A stretch of DNA of 64,000 bases, from contig DATDDN010000140.1 of NCBI GenBank assembly GCA_036523795.1, forward strand, positions 1 to 64,000, read 5' to 3'. The notes under the pieces were generated by a model that made no database searches, had not been told where the DNA came from, and saw only the letters and a list, made by a program, of their open reading frames with translations. Origin of the DNA: 39-52-133 sp036523795 (lineage in GTDB: Bacteria; Pseudomonadota; Gammaproteobacteria; Burkholderiales; Gallionellaceae). Below, piece after piece: positions 50,071-59,356 of this stretch (its first letter is position 1; each line of letters begins with the position of its first letter). Position numbers and translations under genes: made by a program.

Positions 50071-51027
50071 ATGCTCTGGCGTCTGCTGACAATTATCCTG
50101 GTGCTGCACCTGTACGGCTGTTCCCAGTCCGTGCAGCCGCCACCGCCCGTGGTGGTGGCGGAACCTGCCGCTGCGCCGCGGCCGGTCAAGCCGGCCATGC
50201 AGCTGGTGGTGCTGGTCAGCGAGGACATCCCGGCCTACAGCGGTGTCGCCAAAGCCGTGACCAGGCTGGCCGGCAGGCGCAGCAGCATACGGCAACTGGG
50301 CGCCAGCCCGACCGAAAATCTGCGAACCGTGTCCGCTTATGGCAACGAAGAGCGCAGGCAGTTTGTCAGCGTCGGCCTGAATGCTTCGGTGGCAGCCAAG
50401 GCACTGGCCAATCGGCAAGTGGTTTTCTGCCAGGTATTCAATTACCAGGACCATGCCCTGCTCTCCTCACTGCACAAAGGGGTCAGCATGACGCCGTCGC
50501 CGCAACGGCTGTTTGCGACATGGCGTACGCTGGCGCCCAATGTCACCGATATCGGCCTGATCAGCGGCCCCGGGCTGGAAGAACTGATCCAGACCGCACG
50601 CCTGGCAGCGCGCCGTTACGGCATTACGCTGCATCATGTAACGGTCAACTCCGACAAGGAATTCCAGTATGCCTACAAGCAGATGGCGGGCAAGGTGCAG
50701 GGCTACTGGCTGCTGCCTGACAACCGCGTGCTGAGCGGACCGGCACTACGCGACGTGATGACCTTCAGCGTGCGCAACAGCAAACAGGTGGCGGTATTCA
50801 GCGATGACCTGCTCAATCTTGGCGGGATGTTCAGCGTGGGCATCGATGTGCAGGATATCGCCCAGCACGTGCTTGACCGCCTCGAACAGGGACAGGACAA
50901 GGATTTCCTGCCTGGACCCGATATCGTCTACCCGGACAAGCTGAACCTGCACATCAATGCGGTCATGGCACAGCGCCTGGGGCTGACCATCCCCGCCTCA
51001 CTCAAGAAATATGCCGACTCCCCCTGA
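50071..51027 (+). CDS. ABC_sub_bind-type lipoprotein
   Basis: 318 residues. Lipoprotein signal LLTIILVLHLYGC (lipidated Cys17), Pro/Ala linker, then a periplasmic-binding domain like PF04392 (VVLVSEDIPAYSGVAKAVTRL, FSVRNSKQVAVFSDDLLNLGGMFSVGIDVQDIAQHVLDRL, INAVMAQRLGLTIPASL). Ligand unknown. Its last 17 nt overlap the next gene, a membrane GGDEF/EAL protein. This is a frequent pairing in which the lipoprotein probably senses a periplasmic cue. Confidence 0.85.
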   Translation: MLWRLLTIILVLHLYGCSQSVQPPPPVVVAEPAAAPRPVKPAMQLVVLVSEDIPAYSGVAKAVTRLAGRRSSIRQLGASPTENLRTVSAYGNEERRQFVSVGLNASVAAKALANRQVVFCQVFNYQDHALLSSLHKGVSMTPSPQRLFATWRTLAPNVTDIGLISGPGLEELIQTARLAARRYGITLHHVTVNSDKEFQYAYKQMAGKVQGYWLLPDNRVLSGPALRDVMTFSVRNSKQVAVFSDDLLNLGGMFSVGIDVQDIAQHVLDRLEQGQDKDFLPGPDIVYPDKLNLHINAVMAQRLGLTIPASLKKYADSP

Positions 51028-53188
51028 CAGCCGCCTGGATCATATCCTCGAACACGTGCTGTCGGGCATCCGGCGCGTCGTTCCTCCTGCCGTCGCCGCA
51101 TTTTTTGCCCGCCATGCCCCCAGCAGCCTGGCCACCCGCATTCTGCTGCTGCAGCTGGCCTGGGCCGTCGTGATCTACGTGCTGGTGATTGCAGCCCTGT
51201 GGTTCGCCACCAATCTGGTGATCGAGCGCAGCGTGCGTCACCAGGCCGAAGGCTGGATCGCCAAGCTGGACGAACTGGGCATCCCCATCTATGCCACGGA
51301 CAACCCCAGGCAATTGAAAGAAGCCATCAGCTATCTGCGCAACTTCCCCGAAATTGCCCAGGCGCGTTACCTTGACGAGACCGGCACCAGCGTCATTGCC
51401 GAGTATTCGCGCAAGGGAGACCCCGTCAACAGTTTCGCACCGTTGAGTGCCGACACCATCCACCAGCTTGCCCGGAGCAGCGCGGAACAGAAAAGCCTGC
51501 GCTTCGAAAAAGGTGCGAATTCGCAGTTGCGCGTCAGCTCGCCGATCCAGATCAAATCCTTCGCCAGCGATGGCATGATTGACTTCAGCCTGAACAAGGA
51601 ATCCGCGGAGCGGGTGAAGACCATAGGCTTTATCGACATCGTGCTGGATTACAGCAAGATTTCGATGGACCTGAATCGCAACCTGATCTTTGCCAGCCTG
51701 TTCATTGCGCTCACCATGTTTATCGCCGCCTTTGTCGGCCGCATCCTGGTGCGCTGGGCGCTGCGCCCCCTGTCTGACCTGGAGGATCCGCTGACACGTC
51801 TGGCCAGCGGCGAGACCGACGTCACCGTAAGCAGCAGCGGCGACCTGGAGATTGCCCGCATCGGCATGGCACTGAACACCACCATCGGGGCGCTGAAGGA
51901 GCGCGATGAAGCATTGCGTCGCATGGCCAATCACGACGGACTGACCGGCCTGATCAACCGCAAGTACTTTGTCGAGCGGCTGGAACAGGAAGTAAGCCGC
52001 ATCGCGCGCGGCGAGTCGAGCGCCGCGCTGTTCTTCATCGATCTGGATCGTTTCAAGTACATCAATGACACCTACGGCCACGCCACAGGCGACCGTCTGC
52101 TGATCCAGATTGCCCAGCTTCTCAGCCAGCGCATGCGTGAGCACGACCTGGTTTCGCGTTTTGGCGGCGATGAATTTACGGCACTGGCCTACAACGTGGA
52201 CATAAAGGCAGCGAAGGAAATTGGCGACTCCCTGCTCTCACTGATGCACGACTTCACCTTTTATGAAGGGGGCAATGCGCTCAAGATCCACTTCAGCATC
52301 GGCATCACCATCATTGAGGACGGGCAGCGCAGTGCCGGCGACTATCTCAAGGAAGCAGACACGGCGGTGCATGACGCAAAGTCGCACGGGCGCAACTGCT
52401 ACCGCTTCTTCTCGCGTGAAGCAAAGCATGTCGGCGAGGACTCCGGCACCGGCTGGCACAAGCGCCTCAAGGAAGTGGTGCTCAAGCAGCAGGAGATCCT
52501 GTATTACCAACCCTTGATCGGCTTGCAGGGGCAGCACGAAAACATTCATGAAGTCCTGTTGCGCTTGCCCGATGCGGCGCAGAACGTCATCAATCCCGGC
52601 GCATTCATGCCGGCGGCAGAACGTTTCGGGCTGATGGCCGAGCTGGACCAACAGGTCATTCAGAAGGCGGCCAAGCTGCTCTCTGCGTTGCAGAATCCGC
52701 ATATGACGCTGTCCATCAATCTGTCCGAGCAGTTCTTTGCACAGAAGAACATCGCCGAGTTCCTCGATGAAACCATCAGGAACAACACGGTCGCACCCGG
52801 CCAATTCATCTTCGAACTTTCCGAGTCCTATATTGCGCGCAATATGGAAAAACTGCAGCCCATCGTGGAGATGCTGACCGCACGAGGCTTCCGCTTTGCC
52901 ATCGATGACTTTGGCTCCGGCTTCAGTTCGTTCACCTACATCAAGCAGTTTCCGGTGCACTTCCTGAAGATCGACGGCACGCTGATCGAGCCGGTCAGTG
53001 TGGACAACATCGCCCGGGTCACGGTGCGCGCCATCGTGGACATTGCCGCAGAGATGCGCATGCGCACCATTGCCAAATGCGTGATCGACGAGAAGAGCAT
53101 CAAGTTGCTGCGTGAGCTGGGTGTGGATTATGCGCAGGGCAACTATCTCGGCACGCCATCACCCGAACTCACGATGGCCCGGCAGTAA
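51011..53188 (+). CDS. Membrane diguanylate cyclase with degenerate EAL domain
   Basis: 725 residues: membrane helix (~45-70), periplasmic domain (~70-220), second helix (LIFASLFIALTMFIAAFVGRIL), HAMP (~240-295), GGDEF (~305-470) with intact FGGDEFTAL and DGLTGLINRKYF, then EAL (~490-720). In the EAL domain the signature Glu-Ala-Leu reads EVLLRL, IDDFGSGFSSF is kept, but the usual A-E-x-V-E-D reads AKCVIDE, losing acidic residues. So c-di-GMP synthesis looks possible, while phosphodiesterase activity is probably weak or lost. It overlaps the ABC_sub_bind gene by 17 nt. Confidence 0.9.
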   Translation: MPTPPDSRLDHILEHVLSGIRRVVPPAVAAFFARHAPSSLATRILLLQLAWAVVIYVLVIAALWFATNLVIERSVRHQAEGWIAKLDELGIPIYATDNPRQLKEAISYLRNFPEIAQARYLDETGTSVIAEYSRKGDPVNSFAPLSADTIHQLARSSAEQKSLRFEKGANSQLRVSSPIQIKSFASDGMIDFSLNKESAERVKTIGFIDIVLDYSKISMDLNRNLIFASLFIALTMFIAAFVGRILVRWALRPLSDLEDPLTRLASGETDVTVSSSGDLEIARIGMALNTTIGALKERDEALRRMANHDGLTGLINRKYFVERLEQEVSRIARGESSAALFFIDLDRFKYINDTYGHATGDRLLIQIAQLLSQRMREHDLVSRFGGDEFTALAYNVDIKAAKEIGDSLLSLMHDFTFYEGGNALKIHFSIGITIIEDGQRSAGDYLKEADTAVHDAKSHGRNCYRFFSREAKHVGEDSGTGWHKRLKEVVLKQQEILYYQPLIGLQGQHENIHEVLLRLPDAAQNVINPGAFMPAAERFGLMAELDQQVIQKAAKLLSALQNPHMTLSINLSEQFFAQKNIAEFLDETIRNNTVAPGQFIFELSESYIARNMEKLQPIVEMLTARGFRFAIDDFGSGFSSFTYIKQFPVHFLKIDGTLIEPVSVDNIARVTVRAIVDIAAEMRMRTIAKCVIDEKSIKLLRELGVDYAQGNYLGTPSPELTMARQ

Positions 53189-53253
53189 CTCGAGGGGGTG
53201 TACCGGATAAGCCCATCACCCGCGATGGCGCGTATCCAGTTGTTTTGGGCTAT

Positions 53254-53270
53254 GTTCCCTGCGCGGGAAC
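53254..53270. repeat. Short REP-like palindrome
   Basis: GTTCCC-TGCGC-GGGAAC in the 94-nt gap between two converging genes. It resembles the palindrome at 44757. No T-tract follows, so it is not a standard terminator. Confidence 0.5.
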
Positions 53271-53282
53271 GACGAGAACGCG

Positions 53283-53750
53283 TTACAGCATCTCCCACCG
53301 GCGGATCAGCGCTGCCTGCCCGTAATACTCGCCCGCTGGCGTCAACAGATTCCAGATCGTCGCATCCTTGATCATGAAGCGCTGCCCGGACCTGGCGATG
53401 CGCACGCCGGCATAGTTGTCGATATAGCCTTGCCGCGTCACCGTTGCCAGCAACCGTGCGCGCTCGGCCTGATTGGGCGCCTCGGCGGAAAGCCGCGAAG
53501 GCAGCGCAGTGAACTCGTCCCAGCTCATCTCGAACAGCTGCAGCGCCAGCTGGTTGCCAAAATTGAAGATCGGCTCGCTCTCGGTGCCGTGCGACACCAC
53601 GGCAAAGGGCGCTGTGCGCAGCGCCTCGACGGCAGCTGCCGGATCGATGTGCGCATCGAGCAGGTTGCGTCCGGTCCAGTGACGATAGCTGGCACACAGG
53701 ATCTCGACGTGACGTTGCAGGACGGGAGGGGAGTCGCTTTGCGTATTCAT
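53283..53750 (-). CDS. MEKHLA-domain protein
   Basis: 155 residues. LCASYRHWTGRNLLDAHID, FAVVSHGTESEPIFNFGNQLALQLFEMSWDEFTALPSRLSAEAPNQAERARLLATVTRQGYIDNYAGVRIARSGQRFMI is a PAS-like MEKHLA domain over nearly the whole length. A small-ligand sensing role is inferred from the fold. The ATG at 53750 is used, since longer frames lack homology. It converges with the GGDEF/EAL gene. Confidence 0.88.
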   Translation of the reverse strand: MNTQSDSPPVLQRHVEILCASYRHWTGRNLLDAHIDPAAAVEALRTAPFAVVSHGTESEPIFNFGNQLALQLFEMSWDEFTALPSRLSAEAPNQAERARLLATVTRQGYIDNYAGVRIARSGQRFMIKDATIWNLLTPAGEYYGQAALIRRWEML

Positions 53751-53855
53751 GGTTCTGGACTCATTATCCCATATCGCCCGGCCGGGGTTCACGCTCAAGC
53801 CTTTTTCTGCGGCATCAGCTAAAATACGCACATGCAAAACCACCGGGGATACGCG

Positions 53856-54182
53856 ATGCGCCTGACAACCACCTTGATATTGAGCTGCCTGTGCGCTGGC
53901 GCATGGGCTGAGCAGCCCGCGCGCCCCGATGTGCCGCCGCCACCGGCGTTGAACAAGAATGCTGCGGACGACGAGACCGAACCGCAGGTGACCATCACCG
54001 AGCAGAAGGGCGCCACTATCGAGGAATACCGCGCCGGCGGGCGTCTGTACATGATCAAGGTCATCCCCAAGGTGGGCAAACCGTATTTCCTGGTAGACGA
54101 ACGCGGCGATGGCAAATTCTCCCGCCAGGAAAGCCTGGACACCGGTCTGCGCCCACCCATGTGGACCATACACCGCTTCTGA
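53856..54182 (+). CDS. DUF2782-type small periplasmic protein
   Basis: 108 residues. Signal peptide MRLTTTLILSCLCAGAWA, a Pro-rich stretch (RPDVPPPPAL), then EPQVTITEQKGATIEEYRAGGRLYMIKVIPKVGKPYFLVDERGDGKF, matching DUF2782. It is conserved next to polA/thrB-type genes in betaproteobacteria; function unknown. ATG 53856 (GGGGAT upstream) is preferred to ATG 53832. Confidence 0.85.
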   Translation: MRLTTTLILSCLCAGAWAEQPARPDVPPPPALNKNAADDETEPQVTITEQKGATIEEYRAGGRLYMIKVIPKVGKPYFLVDERGDGKFSRQESLDTGLRPPMWTIHRF

Positions 54183-54217
54183 TCGATCACATCCAGCCGC
54201 ATCCGACAGGTCTCAAC

Positions 54218-55165
54218 ATGGCAGTTTTCACCCGCGTCACCGAAGCCGAATTTTCCGACTGGCTCCATCATTATTCTCTGGGCACGTTGCTTGAGCTGCA
54301 GGGCATAGCCTCCGGCATCGAGAACACCAATTATTTCGTCACCACCAGCAACGGCCGTTTTGTGCTGACGCTGTTCGAGAAGCTGAAGGCGCACGAGCTG
54401 CCGTTCTACCTCAATTTCATGGCACACCTGGCGCGCCACGGCATTCCCTGCCCCAGCCCGGTGGCCGATCGCGACAACCAGTTTCTTGGCACACTGCACG
54501 GCAAGCCGGCCTGCATCGTCAGCCGCCTTTCCGGCAAGTCGCAGATGCAGCCAGGCGTGGCCCACTGCGCCGCCGTGGGCGACATGCTGGGCCAGATGCA
54601 CGTAGCCGGGCAGAGCTTTGGCGAGCGCATGGACAACCCGCGCGGAGCAGCCTGGCGTGCCGATGCGGCGGCGCGGGTGCAGCGCTTCCTCAATGCCGAG
54701 GACAGCGCCATGCTGCAGGATGAAGTGGCTTTCCACGCCTTGCACCCGCTCGATGGCCTGCCGCAAGGTGTGGTGCATGCCGACCTGTTCCGCGACAATG
54801 TGCTGTTCGAGGACGAGCGGGTGGGGGGGCTGATCGATTTCTACTTCGCCTGCAATGACAGCCTGCTGTATGACGTGGCGATTACCGTGAACGACTGGTG
54901 CATGGGCGGCGACGGCGAGCTGGATGTCGCGCGCACGCGCGCGTTGCTCGATGCATACCACGCTGCACGCCCATTTACGGCGGCGGAGGCCGACATGTGG
55001 CCCATCGCCTTGCGCGTGGCCGCCCTGCGCTTCTGGATTTCACGCCTGTACGATCTGCACCTGCCACGCGACGGCGAGCTGATTAATGCGCACAACCCCG
55101 ATCAGTTCAAGCGCATCCTGCAGCAGCACATTGCTTCATTTGCCACCGCGATTCCATTGATGTGA
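54218..55165 (+). CDS. thrB: Homoserine kinase (ThrB type 2)
   Basis: Phosphorylates L-homoserine for threonine synthesis. 315 residues of the aminoglycoside-phosphotransferase/choline-kinase fold used by alpha- and betaproteobacteria in place of the GHMP-type ThrB. It shows GIASGIENTNYFVTTSNGRFVLTLFEK, the catalytic GVVHADLFRDNVLFEDE, and Mg-binding GLIDFYFACNDSLLYDVAI. The ATG at 54218 follows ACAGG. Upstream is the DUF2782 gene, downstream (7 nt) the BPSS1780 protein. Confidence 0.95.
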   Translation: MAVFTRVTEAEFSDWLHHYSLGTLLELQGIASGIENTNYFVTTSNGRFVLTLFEKLKAHELPFYLNFMAHLARHGIPCPSPVADRDNQFLGTLHGKPACIVSRLSGKSQMQPGVAHCAAVGDMLGQMHVAGQSFGERMDNPRGAAWRADAAARVQRFLNAEDSAMLQDEVAFHALHPLDGLPQGVVHADLFRDNVLFEDERVGGLIDFYFACNDSLLYDVAITVNDWCMGGDGELDVARTRALLDAYHAARPFTAAEADMWPIALRVAALRFWISRLYDLHLPRDGELINAHNPDQFKRILQQHIASFATAIPLM

Positions 55166-55172
55166 GGCCACG

Positions 55173-55958
55173 ATGAACATTGAACGCGTACCCGCAAGCC
55201 ACGGCTGGCTCTGGATCACCCACGGTTACCGCCTGATCATGCGCAACCCTCTGCATGCACTGGGGCTGGCCATGCTGCTTCCCCTTGGCATGTATCTGGC
55301 CATTCTGATTCCCGTTGTCGGCGCACCGCTCGCCGTTATCATCATGCCCGTGCTGCTGGCCGGCTACATGCGCGTGTGCCGAGCACTTGAGTTCCATCAG
55401 AAGGTGGAGGTGATCCACCTGTTCCAGGGCTTTGAGCAGCGCACTCCGCAGCTTCTGGCATTGGGCGCGCTGCTGCTTTCCGGCACACTCCTGATCTCCA
55501 TCATCATCACCATGGTGGGCGGCCGCGCCCTGGCCGAGTTGCCGGACAGCATGCGCGCCGCCGGCGACGATCCCTATGCGTTGATCAGCGCCATGCTGAG
55601 CACCGCCCCCAGCGTCACCCTGAGCCTGCTCATCGGCCTGGCCTTGCTGCTCCCGTTGATGCTGGCCTTCCAGTTTGCGCCCATGCTGGTGTTCTTCGAC
55701 AAGCACGCACCGCTCGCTGCCATGCGCACCAGCCTGACGGCCATACTGCGCAACATAGCGCCTTTTGTCGTATACAGCCTGATCCTGCAGGGCATTGCCC
55801 TCCTCGCCGCCCAGATCCCCTACGATCTGGGCTTGGTGCTGATGCTGCCGCTGGGCCTTACCTCTCTGTATGTAGGCTACCGCGACATCTTCCCGACGCC
55901 GGTGGCTATGGATGTCACCGCCGACAATACACCCGGCGCCGAACCACCCGCCCCGTAG
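55173..55958 (+). CDS. BPSS1780-family membrane protein
   Basis: 261 residues with six or seven membrane helices. The N-terminus VPASHGWLWITHGYRLIMRNP and LAGYMRVCRALEFHQKVEVIHLFQGF fit the BPSS1780 family, found mainly in betaproteobacteria. Function unknown. It starts 7 nt after thrB, so co-transcription is likely. Confidence 0.85.
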   Translation: MNIERVPASHGWLWITHGYRLIMRNPLHALGLAMLLPLGMYLAILIPVVGAPLAVIIMPVLLAGYMRVCRALEFHQKVEVIHLFQGFEQRTPQLLALGALLLSGTLLISIIITMVGGRALAELPDSMRAAGDDPYALISAMLSTAPSVTLSLLIGLALLLPLMLAFQFAPMLVFFDKHAPLAAMRTSLTAILRNIAPFVVYSLILQGIALLAAQIPYDLGLVLMLPLGLTSLYVGYRDIFPTPVAMDVTADNTPGAEPPAP

Positions 55959-55982
55959 GCGCTGCTCACACGCACATGCGTG

Positions 55983-56339
55983 TTAGAGCGCGGCCTGCGC
56001 GCCAGCGAATTCCTCGTACGCCCGCAGCACCTCCGCCGCATACATCAGCGACGGCCCTCCGCCCATATACACCGCCACCGCCAGCATTTCGTTGACCTGC
56101 TCGCGCGTCGCCCCCAGTCGCACCAGCGACTTGACGTGAAAGCCGATGCAGCCATCGCAGCGGGTATGCACGGCAATGCCGGTGGCAATCAACTCTTTTT
56201 CCAGCGCCGTAAGCACGCCTGACGCCATGGCCGTCTGCGCCATGGCGTCGAAATGCGCCATCGGTTCCTTGGCTTCCTTGCGGAATGACAACAACAGTTG
56301 CTTGATCTCCTGGGTGATTTCCTTGAACGATTTGCTCAC
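55983..56339 (-). CDS. Carboxymuconolactone decarboxylase (AhpD-like) family protein
   Basis: 118 residues. AIAVHTRCDGCIGFHVKSLVRLGATREQVNEMLAVAVYMGGGPSLMYAAEVLRAYEEF contains the CxxC...H redox motif of AhpD-like CMD proteins. Probable alkylhydroperoxidase or thiol-redox role; the true decarboxylase function is unlikely. AGGAGG precedes the ATG. It lies directly after uvrD on the same strand (24-nt gap). Confidence 0.9.
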   Translation of the reverse strand: MSKSFKEITQEIKQLLLSFRKEAKEPMAHFDAMAQTAMASGVLTALEKELIATGIAVHTRCDGCIGFHVKSLVRLGATREQVNEMLAVAVYMGGGPSLMYAAEVLRAYEEFAGAQAAL

Positions 56340-56363
56340 GCCTGCCTCCTGTGTTTGTGCCGA

Positions 56364-58523
56364 TTACAACGCCGTCAGCTTGGCGTATTCCAGCGCCAGC
56401 CACTTGGTGCCTGCCTTGCGGAAATTGACCTGCACACGCGCATCAGCACCACTGCCTTCCACGTTGATCACCATGCCTTCGCCAAACTTGGTATGCATCA
56501 CGGCCTGGCCGATGCGCCAGCCCGATTCGCTCGCCGGGCGTTTTAGCGGCGCTTCACGTGGCGTCGCAGGAGCATAGGCGGACGAATAGGATGGTGCGTA
56601 CATGTTGCGCTGTGTGACGCGCGGCGTGAGCCAGTGCAGCAGCTCATCCGGCAGCTCGCGCAGGAAGCTGGACGCCATGCCGTAGTTGACCTGGCCATGC
56701 AGCATGCGGCTTTGCGCAAAGGTGAGATACAAGCGACGGCGTGCACGCGTCAGTGCCACATACATCAGGCGGCGCTCTTCATCCAGGCCCCCGTCCACAT
56801 TCTGGCTGTTCTGGTGCGGGAACAGGCCCTCTTCCAGGCCGGTGATGAATACGGTGTGGAATTCGAGCCCCTTGGCTGCATGCACCGTCATCAGGTGCAG
56901 CGCATCATCGCTGTCGCCGGCCTGGTGTTCGCCCGCCTCCAGCGAGGCGTGGGTAAGGAACGCGGTCAGGCTGTCGTCCTCATTCTCATGCACGAACAGG
57001 GTGGCGGCATTCAACAATTCATTCAGGTTTTCCAGGCGCTCTTCCGCCTCGCGCTTCTTGGCGCCGGTCTCGTTCTGGTAGTGCGCGATCAGCCCGCTGG
57101 CATTGAGCACATGGTCGATGATCTCGGGGAGCGGCAGTTCACGCGTGGCTGAGCGCATCGCTTCAATCATACCCACGAATGCTGCCACCTTGCCGCTCGC
57201 GCGGGCGGCGGCATCGTACAGCGTGGTGTGGTTCTTGCGAGCGGCTTCCTGCAGCTGCTCGATGCTGCGGGCGCCGATGCCGCGCGTGGGGAAGTTGATG
57301 ATGCGCAGCAGCGCATTGTCGTCATCGCTGTTTTCCAGCAGGCGCAGGTAGGCCAGCGCGTGCTTGATCTCCTGCCGCTCGAAAAAGCGCAGGCCGCCAT
57401 ACACCCGATACGACAGGCCGGCCGACACCAGCGCGTGCTCCAGGGCGCGCGATTGAGCGTTGGAGCGGTAGAGCAGCGCAATCTCGCGCAGGTTGACACC
57501 CTCGCTCTGCAGCTGCTGGATCTCGCTGACGATGAAACCCGCCTCTTCCACATCGGTAGGAGCCTCGTAGACGCGCAGCGGCTCGCCGCTGTTCTCGGCC
57601 GTCCACAGATTCTTGCCGAGACGGTTGCGGTTGTGGCTGATCAGCGCATTGGCCGCATCCAGAATGTTGCCGTGCGAGCGATAGTTCTGCTCCAGCTTGA
57701 TCACGCTCTCCACGTGGAAGTCGCGCAGCAGCTCCTGCATGTTGCCCACATTGGCGCCGCGGAAGGCATAGATAGACTGGTCATCATCGCCCACTGCGAA
57801 GAGCGCGTTGCTCTTGCCGGCCAGCAGCTTCAGCCAGCGGTACTGCAGAGGATTGGTGTCCTGGAACTCGTCCACCAGTATGTGTTTGAAGCGTGCCTGG
57901 TAGTGTTCACGGATTTCCGCGTTGCGTTGCAGCAGCTCATAGCAGCGCAGCAGCAGCTCGGAAAAATCCACCACGCCTTCGCGTTGGCATTGGGCGTCGT
58001 ACTCGGCAAAGATTTCCACCTTGCGCCGGGTATAGGCATCGTAGGCCTCCACTTCGTGCGCGCGCAGTCCCTGCTCCTTGTTGCCACTGATGAAGTATTG
58101 CACCTCGCGCGGCGGATATTTTTCATCGTCCACGTTCATCAGCTTCATCAGGCGCTTGATGGCGGAGAGCTGGTCGCCGGAGTCGAGAATCTGGAATGTC
58201 TGCGGCAGGTTGGCTTCGCGATAGTGCGCGCGCAGCATGCGGTTGCACAGGCCATGAAAGGTGCCGATCCACATACCGCGGGTATTGATGGGTAGCATCG
58301 CGGACAGGCGCGTGACCATCTCCTTCGCCGCCTTGTTGGTGAAAGTCACCGCGAGGATGCCGTGCGGGCTGGCCTGCCCCGTACTGATCAGCCAGGCGAT
58401 GCGGGTGGTCAGCACGCGCGTCTTGCCGCTGCCCGCACCGGCCAGAATCAGGGCGGATTGAGCGGGGAGTTCGACGGCGGCACGTTGTTCGGGATTGAGA
58501 CCGGAAAGCAGACTGGAATTCAT
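56364..58523 (-). CDS. uvrD: DNA helicase II UvrD
   Basis: 719 residues, close to E. coli UvrD (720). GLNPEQRAAVELPAQSALILAGAGSGKTRVL (Walker A near residues 28-35), ILVDEFQDTNPLQYRWL, AVGDDDQSIYAFRGAN, LEQNYRSHGNILDAAN, VHAAKGLEFHTVFITGLEEGLFPH, YVALTRARRRLYLTFAQSR, and the UvrD-specific C-terminal tail VQVNFRKAGTKWLALEYAKL. Works in nucleotide-excision and mismatch repair. ATG 58523 (MNSSLLSGLNPEQ) is chosen over a longer frame. Confidence 0.96.
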   Translation of the reverse strand: MNSSLLSGLNPEQRAAVELPAQSALILAGAGSGKTRVLTTRIAWLISTGQASPHGILAVTFTNKAAKEMVTRLSAMLPINTRGMWIGTFHGLCNRMLRAHYREANLPQTFQILDSGDQLSAIKRLMKLMNVDDEKYPPREVQYFISGNKEQGLRAHEVEAYDAYTRRKVEIFAEYDAQCQREGVVDFSELLLRCYELLQRNAEIREHYQARFKHILVDEFQDTNPLQYRWLKLLAGKSNALFAVGDDDQSIYAFRGANVGNMQELLRDFHVESVIKLEQNYRSHGNILDAANALISHNRNRLGKNLWTAENSGEPLRVYEAPTDVEEAGFIVSEIQQLQSEGVNLREIALLYRSNAQSRALEHALVSAGLSYRVYGGLRFFERQEIKHALAYLRLLENSDDDNALLRIINFPTRGIGARSIEQLQEAARKNHTTLYDAAARASGKVAAFVGMIEAMRSATRELPLPEIIDHVLNASGLIAHYQNETGAKKREAEERLENLNELLNAATLFVHENEDDSLTAFLTHASLEAGEHQAGDSDDALHLMTVHAAKGLEFHTVFITGLEEGLFPHQNSQNVDGGLDEERRLMYVALTRARRRLYLTFAQSRMLHGQVNYGMASSFLRELPDELLHWLTPRVTQRNMYAPSYSSAYAPATPREAPLKRPASESGWRIGQAVMHTKFGEGMVINVEGSGADARVQVNFRKAGTKWLALEYAKLTAL

Positions 58524-58825
58524 GCGCCAATTATCCCACAGGATGGCGTCATTCCCGGCAGACATCGGGCAAACACAATGCAGACGCGGGGAGATCTTGT
58601 CGCCGGCAACAGGCTCCAACCGTAGCGGAGCACGAACGCCTTGGAGCCAGAAAGCTCCTGGTCGGCACACCTCAACCTGGCGAACTATATAACCACGCCC
58701 CCTTATCTAGATATTTCGGCCTATATGAAGCCATGCGGTCCGCATATATAGTTCCTAAGTGGCATTTTCAATGCCTGTTTATCCCAGCAACTCAGTCAAC
58801 TACATCAACAAGGAGCATGCCCGTC
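58524..58825. other. Intergenic region between uvrD and the hemerythrin gene
   Basis: 302 bases without a gene. It contains the palindrome ATGCGGTCCGCAT (58733-58745) and an inverted pair GAACTATATA (58682-58691)/TATATAGTTC (58745-58754) in an AT-rich stretch. These may be operator or promoter structures for the divergent genes; no known regulator site was recognised. Confidence 0.5.
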
Positions 58826-59356
58826 ATGTTTGACTTTCTATTCGGCCGCAAGGAAAGCGAGACCAATGAAACTGCAGAAACAGCCCGCAAAGATGCGCCT
58901 GCCGCCCCTGGAAACGGCATCAGTTACGACCCCAATCTCATTGCCGAGCTGAAATTGGACCACTCGCATCTGCTTTCCCTGTTTGCGAACATTATCTCCA
59001 CCACCAATCAGCGAAATGAGAAGTTGCTGGTTGAGCAACTCAACGAATTCGGGCAGAAGCTGCGCGGCCACCTGCTCAAGGAAAACGTGCGCTTCTACGT
59101 CTACCTGAAGAACAGCCTGCGTTCAGACGAAAACAGCCTGGCCATCATGCAGGATTTTTCGCACGAGATGCAACAGATCGGCCGCGCCGTTACTGACTTC
59201 CTGCACAAATACATCAGTGTCCCCCAATGGGACGATGCGCAATGGGCGGTATTCGACCGCGACCTGAACGCGGTCGGCAAGGTGCTCGGCCGCCGCATCG
59301 AATCCGAGGAAGACACGCTCTACACGCTGTATTTGCCACAAAGCGGGCAAAGTTAA
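58826..59356 (+). CDS. Hemerythrin-like protein
   Basis: 176 residues. A charged, disordered N-terminus (FDFLFGRKESETNETAETARKDAPAAPGNG) is followed by a helical bundle with LKLDHSHLLSLFANII, QLRGHLLKENVRFYVYLKN (as KLRGHLLKENVRFY), FSHEMQQIGRAV and RRIESEEDTLYTLYLP. His/Glu placements suggest a hemerythrin-type di-iron site, although an Rsd-like all-helical fold is an alternative. ATG 58826 gives good spacing to AAGGAG. Confidence 0.75.
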   Translation: MFDFLFGRKESETNETAETARKDAPAAPGNGISYDPNLIAELKLDHSHLLSLFANIISTTNQRNEKLLVEQLNEFGQKLRGHLLKENVRFYVYLKNSLRSDENSLAIMQDFSHEMQQIGRAVTDFLHKYISVPQWDDAQWAVFDRDLNAVGKVLGRRIESEEDTLYTLYLPQSGQS

